Under the pieces are notes generated by a model. The model worked only from the letters and a program-made list of their open reading frames with translations. It was not told where the DNA came from and ran no database searches. The translations under genes were made by a program, and so were the position numbers. Shown in pieces: positions 23,681-28,289 of a stretch of 28,289 nucleotides of DNA; within the stretch, counting starts at the first letter, position 1; each line of letters begins with the position of its first letter. Source of the DNA: JACCYX01 sp964610045 (lineage in GTDB: Bacteria; Chloroflexota; Chloroflexia; Thermomicrobiales; UBA6265); contig CAZSUN010000046.1 in NCBI GenBank assembly GCA_964610045.1, forward strand, positions 1 through 28,289, read 5' to 3'.

Positions 23681-23950
23681 ATGGCGACCACCGGGACCAA
23701 TCACGAACGGCGGCAACGGCAGGCGATCGGGTGGGGCGCGGGCGCCTTTCTTGGTATCGGCATTGGCGGGGCCATCGCCTTCGCCCTCGATCAGTGGTTG
23801 CTGGGTCTCGCCCTCGCCATCGGGATCACCGTCGCCATCGCCTTCATCTACCTCCAGGCCGGGCACGCCTCCGCCGAACAGCGAGCCGCCCGCATCGTTG
23901 CCCGCGAGCAGGAACTTGACGACGACGAGGATGACGATGGCACCTACTGA
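23681..23950 (+). CDS. Small two-helix membrane protein with acidic tail
   Basis: 89-residue protein, not recognised. Basic N-terminus (HERRQRQ), then a Gly-rich hydrophobic segment (about 17-38) and a second (40-60), then a charged C-terminus ending in DDDEDDDGTY. Probably a membrane-embedded hairpin. ATG at 23681 follows GGAAGGAG about 7 bases away. Its stop is 10 bases before the end of the convergent GNAT gene. Confidence 0.6.
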   Translation: MATTGTNHERRQRQAIGWGAGAFLGIGIGGAIAFALDQWLLGLALAIGITVAIAFIYLQAGHASAEQRAARIVAREQELDDDEDDDGTY

Positions 23951-23960
23951 TGCCTGGTCG

Positions 23961-24602
23961 TCACGCCAGCCCGAAGAACGGCCGGCAGGCGTCGAACCCC
24001 TCGATCGCGATCCCGTCCGCCTGGCCGCTCGCCAGCCAGGTCTCCCGCATCAATCGGAGATGCACCATCCGGTCTACATGGTCCTCGCGCGCATGTCGCG
24101 CTTCGCCGTTCGGTTCGTATCCCATCGCCCGCGACACTCCGAGCGAAGCATGATTGTCGTGCCAGGCCGAGGTGATGGCCATTTCCGCTCCCATTTCGCC
24201 GAACGCGAGCGCCAGCACCGCCCGTCGCATCGCTTTCCCGTAGCCATGGCCGCGCATCTCCGGCGCCAGGTAGGACGCGGTATCCACCACCCGTAGCCGG
24301 ACGAAGTCTGTCCCCTCCAGTGATTGGCTGCCGATGATTTCACCGTCGAGTATGGTCACGAACCGGAGGTTCCACGCATCGGTCGACCAGGTTCCCCACG
24401 CCGACCAGTACTCCTGGCAGGCCACGATCCGCCGGTTGGCGCTGTCCGGCAGACCCGGATACCGGGTCGCGCCCGGATTCTGCTCCAGGTCGTCGGGGAG
24501 CGATTCCGCCAGGGTGTCGAGGTCGGCTTCGGTCATCGCCCGCAGGGTCACTGGTCCGTTGGCGATCCGCAGGTCGAACAGGGGCCACCAGGGGTGTGTC
24601 AT
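23961..24602 (-). CDS. GNAT family N-acetyltransferase
   Basis: 213-residue RimJ/RimL-like GNAT. The acetyl-CoA loop R-G-H-G-Y-G is at 117-122 after DTASYLAPEM, and NHASLGVSRAMGYEPNGEAR (150-169) is the usual C-terminal segment. N-terminal LRAMTEADLDTLAESLP (20-36) is also typical. The substrate is unknown. ATG at 24602 has GGAG 7 bases upstream; twenty further upstream codons are open but do not look like GNAT sequence. It is divergent from the secreted protein gene (203-base gap) and convergent with the small membrane protein. Confidence 0.83.
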   Translation of the reverse strand: MTHPWWPLFDLRIANGPVTLRAMTEADLDTLAESLPDDLEQNPGATRYPGLPDSANRRIVACQEYWSAWGTWSTDAWNLRFVTILDGEIIGSQSLEGTDFVRLRVVDTASYLAPEMRGHGYGKAMRRAVLALAFGEMGAEMAITSAWHDNHASLGVSRAMGYEPNGEARHAREDHVDRMVHLRLMRETWLASGQADGIAIEGFDACRPFFGLA

Positions 24603-24805
24603 CGTCGGTCTCCAGTCGCACTGGTAATCGCGTCTGACGAACTGTCGCACGGCGTCCCGCACATCGCCAAACCAGCGTGAGCCTGCCCTATACTGGCAGC
24701 ATTGGACTCATCACGCTCCCTGTTGCAGCCGCCCGGAGACGGGTGCAGGGCCGTCCGCAACACCCCAGCGCACGGTTCCGAACAGTGAGAGGAGATTCCT
24801 GATCG

Positions 24806-25891
24806 ATGCCAACATCCTCCTGGCGCCAGCGTATGCTGGCGATCCTCGTCGCACTCGTGGTTTGCCTTGGGCTCACCGCCCATGGCCAGGCCGTGCAGAC
24901 CGAAACGCCGCCAACCGATGTGCCCGGGACCCAGCAACCGACGGTTGTTCCCCCGACCGAAATCCCGGTCACCGAGCAACCAACGGAGGTCCCGACCGAA
25001 CAGCCGACCGAAGTGCCGACGGACGTTCCAACCGAGCAACCGACAGAGGAACCAACCGAAACGCCGGAACCCTTCCCAACCGACGTGCCTGCAACCCCGG
25101 CTGCCGATACCGCACCGCCACCGGCGACGACGCAACCGCCGGAAGTCCGGGAAGCCGAAGTCACCTGCGGTCAGCCGGGCGCCGGCGATGCGACCCCGGC
25201 GTCCACACCTACGAGTTCGATCGATACCGGCGATTGGACCCTGCTCTTCTGCACCATCGATCTCGACGCGAGCGGGCTGGACCGGGTGCAGGTCCGCGCC
25301 ACGTCGACCACGCCCGGTTGGCGCGTCATCCTTGTCGACGAGGACGCCCCGAATACGCCCGGTCTGCTGAACGCCAGCAATAACCTGGTCACCTTCGAAC
25401 CTGATCCCGCCTCGCCGCAGGTCAGGTTCCTGCTCGGGTACCAGCGGTCGTGCAGCGCCCTGCCGTCCACCCGGCTGGCCTTCGAGATCTCTGGCAGTGC
25501 GGATGGAAGCCAGCAGATGGCCGCGACCGCTGAGCTGGTGATCGAGGAAGCTGCCAGCACGTTGCCGGTGGTTTCGATCGACGCACTGTGGGTCGACACC
25601 GAGCGGGATCCCGCTCCGACCTCGATCCGGCTCATTTGGACCGGAGCGCCGCTGGCCTGTGCCTGGAATCTCGTCGTGACGCTGGTTGAGGCTGGTGACG
25701 GCGCCTGGAACCTGGCTGGTACCGATGGGGTAGATGGGACCACGGCGACCATTGCCGGTTCCCGGATATCGGTCATTGTTCCCGCCGGCGCCTCGCCTGA
25801 TGGTGCGCTCGTGCTCTCCCTGGTCCCTGCCGGTGGCGACGCGTTGACGATCGATTCCCTGCAGGTGGAGGCGTTCACATGGCCATCGTGA
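24806..25891 (+). CDS. Exported protein with Thr-Pro-Glu stalk
   Basis: 361-residue protein of unknown function. Signal peptide: basic start, hydrophobic core at 10-25, likely cleavage near HGQA (27-30). Residues 34-97 are a low-complexity stalk built of P-T-E-x-P-T units (for example TEVPTEQPTEVPTDVPTEQP), then a globular part of about 240 residues rich in beta strands with four Cys (121, 149, 216, 285), which could form two disulfides outside the cell. No anchor motif or catalytic motif is visible. ATG at 24806. Its stop overlaps the next gene by 13 bases, so the two are likely made together and may form a surface pair. Confidence 0.68.
   Translation: MPTSSWRQRMLAILVALVVCLGLTAHGQAVQTETPPTDVPGTQQPTVVPPTEIPVTEQPTEVPTEQPTEVPTDVPTEQPTEEPTETPEPFPTDVPATPAADTAPPPATTQPPEVREAEVTCGQPGAGDATPASTPTSSIDTGDWTLLFCTIDLDASGLDRVQVRATSTTPGWRVILVDEDAPNTPGLLNASNNLVTFEPDPASPQVRFLLGYQRSCSALPSTRLAFEISGSADGSQQMAATAELVIEEAASTLPVVSIDALWVDTERDPAPTSIRLIWTGAPLACAWNLVVTLVEAGDGAWNLAGTDGVDGTTATIAGSRISVIVPAGASPDGALVLSLVPAGGDALTIDSLQVEAFTWPS
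24958..25090 (+). repeat. Degenerate 12-base tandem repeat coding Pro-Thr-Glu units
   Basis: The stalk-coding DNA has a period of 12 bases, one unit being roughly CCGACCGAAGTG (P-T-E-V), with about ten imperfect copies. The repeat number could vary between strains. Confidence 0.6.
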
Positions 25892-27138
25892 CGAACGCCT
25901 CCCGGAGAACGCTCCAGATGCTGGCCGCACTCGTTCTCGTGGCGATGGCGGCCTTGCCGGCTATGGCGGTGCAGGAGCCGTCGGTTTCTCTCCTGGCGTT
26001 CACCGACCGTAGTGGAGCCGAACCGGGCGTGTTCGATGTCATCGCCGATCCTGGCGATGTGGTCACGGTTCCGCTTCAGCTCCGGGCGGGGGGTGAGACG
26101 GCGATCGAGGCGGACATTCGCGTCGCCAATGTCGAGTCCGCCGTCAATGGTGGAGTCCTGGTCTCGCCTCCGGACGCCGCACTCGCCGCTCCGGCTACCT
26201 GGCTCGATGTCGCCACCGGCCACCCAACGCTCGAACCGGGCGGTCTCATCGAGCGGCCCGTGACGGTCCGGATTCCGGCAACGGCCGCACCGGGCCTGTA
26301 CGTGGCGGCGGTGGTTGCGCAGGCGGTGGCACCGGCTCCGGTCCCGAACAGCGACACAACCCGGGTCGTGAGCGCCACGGCCCTGATCGCGATCCTGGTT
26401 TCCGGTGAGGCCGAGGCCGCGTTCACGCTCGATTCCCCCACGCTGGTCCAGCAGGGACGCGGCAACGTGGTCCAGGTTGGACTTGCCAACACCGGGACGC
26501 TGCCGGTTTCGCCGGCCGGGACCCTGTCGCTCGCCGACTCCGCCGGGGCGGTCGTCGCCGAGGTGCCAGTGCGGATGGGAGCGGTGTTTGCCGGGACATC
26601 GACGGTTCTTGAAGTGCCACTGATCCCGCTCCCGCCGGCGGGAAGCTACGACCTCACCCTCGAACTGGAGGATGCCGACACCGGCGCAACCGCCAGCATC
26701 GAGGACAGCGCCCTGGTCGTCCCGGCCGGGTTGGAAGCGCTGGCGGCAACCGCGATGCCTGCCACTCCCGAGCCGACCCAGACCGATGCGCTCGCCCAGG
26801 CGGAGATCCGGTTCGAGCACGCGAGCGTGCGGGCCGAAGGTGATCCCCTGCTGTCGGTGTACGTTGAGGCGAGCATCGCCAATACCGGATCGCCCATTGC
26901 GTCGGCGCGCCTGGTGCTGGTGGCGGTGCAGAACGGTCACGTCGTGGAGGAGGCCGTTCTGGCCGATCGCATGTCCCTCGCAACCGGTGTCACCAGCATC
27001 TCGACCCGGTACGCTCCGGAAGACGGATTCGGGAGCGGTATCTGGACCTTCTCGTTGCGGCTGGAGACAGTCGACGCCGACGGGAATGCCATCACCCTGG
27101 CCCAGACTGGCACGGTCGCGAAAATCGACCTGTCCTGA
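25879..27138 (+). CDS. Exported beta-sandwich protein (DUF916-like N-terminal part)
   Basis: 419-residue exported protein. Signal peptide at 1-30 (hydrophobic 14-28, cleavage near AMA-V31). Three Ig-like parts are suggested. The first (about 35-145) has FDVIADPGDVVTVPLQLRAG and LEPGGLIERPVTVRIPATAAPGLYVAAVVAQA, the pattern of the DUF916-type domains found in bacterial cell-surface adhesion proteins. The second (about 175-265) has VQVGLANTGTLPVSP. The third (about 295-415) has SVYVEASIANTGSPIASARLVL. No transmembrane tail is evident, so the protein would be released or bound non-covalently. ATG at 25879 has GGAGG 7 bases upstream and overlaps the upstream gene by 13 bases. The family call is tentative. 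Confidence 0.6.
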   Translation: MAIVTNASRRTLQMLAALVLVAMAALPAMAVQEPSVSLLAFTDRSGAEPGVFDVIADPGDVVTVPLQLRAGGETAIEADIRVANVESAVNGGVLVSPPDAALAAPATWLDVATGHPTLEPGGLIERPVTVRIPATAAPGLYVAAVVAQAVAPAPVPNSDTTRVVSATALIAILVSGEAEAAFTLDSPTLVQQGRGNVVQVGLANTGTLPVSPAGTLSLADSAGAVVAEVPVRMGAVFAGTSTVLEVPLIPLPPAGSYDLTLELEDADTGATASIEDSALVVPAGLEALAATAMPATPEPTQTDALAQAEIRFEHASVRAEGDPLLSVYVEASIANTGSPIASARLVLVAVQNGHVVEEAVLADRMSLATGVTSISTRYAPEDGFGSGIWTFSLRLETVDADGNAITLAQTGTVAKIDLS

Positions 27139-27218
27139 CGTGTTCCGGTTTCCCTGCCCCGATGCCCCACCCGTGGCGATCGTGTCGGAATGCCGAGAGG
27201 GGCGGTGCCCCCGCGAGG

Positions 27219-28289
27219 CTATGTGACGCCCGGGGAAACTGGCTCGACCGAGACCAGATAGGCGCCATCCGTGAGGTAGGGCGAGATGAGGGCCAGGTTC
27301 GCATCCGACCAGGAGGCAATGCGGTAGATCGGCCTGCCACCCGGCATCACCTCGGCTCCAAACTCCGGCAACACTGCCACGCTTGAGACGGGGCCTTGAA
27401 GCGTCATCTGCGGAAGTTCGCCGGCTCCTCGTTCGAGTGAGAGGAGGGTGCCCCCGTCTGGCGAGATCGCGCCCGGGTAGACGGCGCTGCCGGACTGGTT
27501 AGCGGCCGGTTCGAGTGGGACTGCCTCGCCGGTTTCCGATGACCAGACAAAGGCGAATGGCTCACTGGAGCCATACTGGGCGAGGAGGAGCGGTGAATGT
27601 CCCAGGATGCGGATCTCACCGTCGCCCTCCCGGACATCATTGACCATCGGGACGGGAAAGTCCGAACCGGCGGTTCCCGGCATCAGTTTGGTGGCGTCTC
27701 CGTCCGGTGACAGCAACCACAGGCCGTTCGTGGGCTCGTCCTGATCGGAAAAGCCAACCGTGTAGAGGATCGAGCCGTCGGTGAGGACGCGCATCGGCAG
27801 GAAGATTGACGCCGGCAGCTCCGGCAGGGACAGGAGCGTTTCGGGGTCGTCGCCGTCGCGGGCAACACGCATGATCTCGTTGGAATACTCGTCGCGATCG
27901 TCGAACACGGTGCGAGAGAACACGATCGACGCGCTGTCCGGGGTCCAGGCCGGCATCACATCCATCGGCACCGGTTCGGCATCGTCGCCGAAGAAGTCGG
28001 CGTCCTCGATGCCGTCGTCGGTGACATTCCGGATCGCCGAGTCGTCGCGCCCGGCAACATAGATGTCGCCATCGATGAAATACCGGTAGGCGAGGACGGA
28101 GAACGCGACGGCCGAGCTGTCGGGAGCCCAGGCGATGGAATCCGGGTCGATGTCGAGAGGTCGGCCGGGCGGCGGCTCCGGGCAGGTTTTGCCGAGATCC
28201 TCAACGGTCCAGAAGCAGAACTCCCGGTCGGGCCCCAGGCCGGCGATGGTGGCGCCATCGGGTGAGATGGCGATGGCGTTGCCGTCGAT
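27219..28289 (-). CDS. PD40/TolB-like beta-propeller protein (5' end cut by window)
   Basis: Open to the window edge for 356 residues with no start in view. It has repeated blades with the S-P-D-G / A-P-D-S signature of PD40/TolB-like propellers: AISPDGATIAG, IAWAPDSSAVAFS, MPAWTPDSASIVFSR, LLSPDGDATKL, and AISPDGGTLLS. Between them are DGDIYVAGRDD and NEIMRVARDGDDPE. Such propellers bind peptides or proteins, often in the envelope or as sensors linked to other domains. The missing N-terminal part could hold a signal peptide or an enzymatic domain. Convergent with the beta-sandwich gene, with an 80-base gap showing no gene. Confidence 0.78.
   Translation of the reverse strand: MDGNAIAISPDGATIAGLGPDREFCFWTVEDLGKTCPEPPPGRPLDIDPDSIAWAPDSSAVAFSVLAYRYFIDGDIYVAGRDDSAIRNVTDDGIEDADFFGDDAEPVPMDVMPAWTPDSASIVFSRTVFDDRDEYSNEIMRVARDGDDPETLLSLPELPASIFLPMRVLTDGSILYTVGFSDQDEPTNGLWLLSPDGDATKLMPGTAGSDFPVPMVNDVREGDGEIRILGHSPLLLAQYGSSEPFAFVWSSETGEAVPLEPAANQSGSAVYPGAISPDGGTLLSLERGAGELPQMTLQGPVSSVAVLPEFGAEVMPGGRPIYRIASWSDANLALISPYLTDGAYLVSVEPVSPGVT

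Noticed and set aside
25171..26940. Minus-strand frame of 589 codons over the exported pair
   Set aside because: Low-complexity Arg/Gly/His translation typical of antisense frames; crosses two real genes.

Overview
The window looks like a chromosomal accessory stretch from a GC-rich bacterium, most likely a member of the Chloroflexota such as a Thermomicrobia relative. This is inferred from gene content (CaiB/BaiF CoA-transferase, F420-type luciferase-like oxidoreductase, several DinB proteins, many stand-alone GNATs, Tat-exported binding protein with a long N-terminal region), from frequent GTG/TTG starts, and from REP-like repeats between genes. No rRNA, tRNA, CRISPR array, transposase or phage gene was seen.

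Layout. 1-3.4 kb: the 3' part of a hydroxypyruvate-isomerase-like TIM barrel gene (cut by the window edge), a GNAT overlapping a SAM methyltransferase, and a convergent GNAT/P-loop-kinase pair. 3.6-8.8 kb: a glucarate-dehydratase-like enolase-superfamily gene, divergent from a CaiB/BaiF CoA-transferase followed by a serine beta-lactamase-family hydrolase and anhydro-MurNAc kinase (AnmK). 9.0-13.8 kb: a large uncharacterised membrane protein, a luciferase-like monooxygenase divergent from a DUF993 aldolase-like protein, and a cupin plus DUF4239-like membrane protein. 13.9-18.8 kb: a decayed GNAT cut by a repeat, an APH-type phosphotransferase of lower GC, two DinB proteins, a 62-residue membrane protein coupled to a DUF5990 protein, and an orphan Tat-exported siderophore-type binding protein. 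18.9-24.6 kb: an exported alpha/beta hydrolase, a repeat-rich gap of about 700 bases, a small membrane protein, a second methyltransferase, a HAD phosphatase, two small membrane proteins and another GNAT. 24.8-28.3 kb: two overlapping exported proteins (one with a Thr-Pro-Glu stalk) and a PD40/TolB-like propeller cut by the window end.

Few genes form a clear pathway. The isomerase-like, glucarate-dehydratase-like and DUF993 genes point to sugar-acid or polyol catabolism. AnmK with the serine hydrolase points to recovery or scavenging of cell-wall amino sugars. Most other genes are single-gene units for modification (GNAT, methyltransferase, kinase) or detoxification (DinB, cupin).

The main non-coding interest is in the intergenic spaces: at least three dispersed repeat or hairpin families, a 30-base perfect palindrome, a near-perfect hairpin that buries the ribosome binding site of a DinB gene, and a 19-base purine-rich motif lying a few bases after the stop codon of two unrelated genes.
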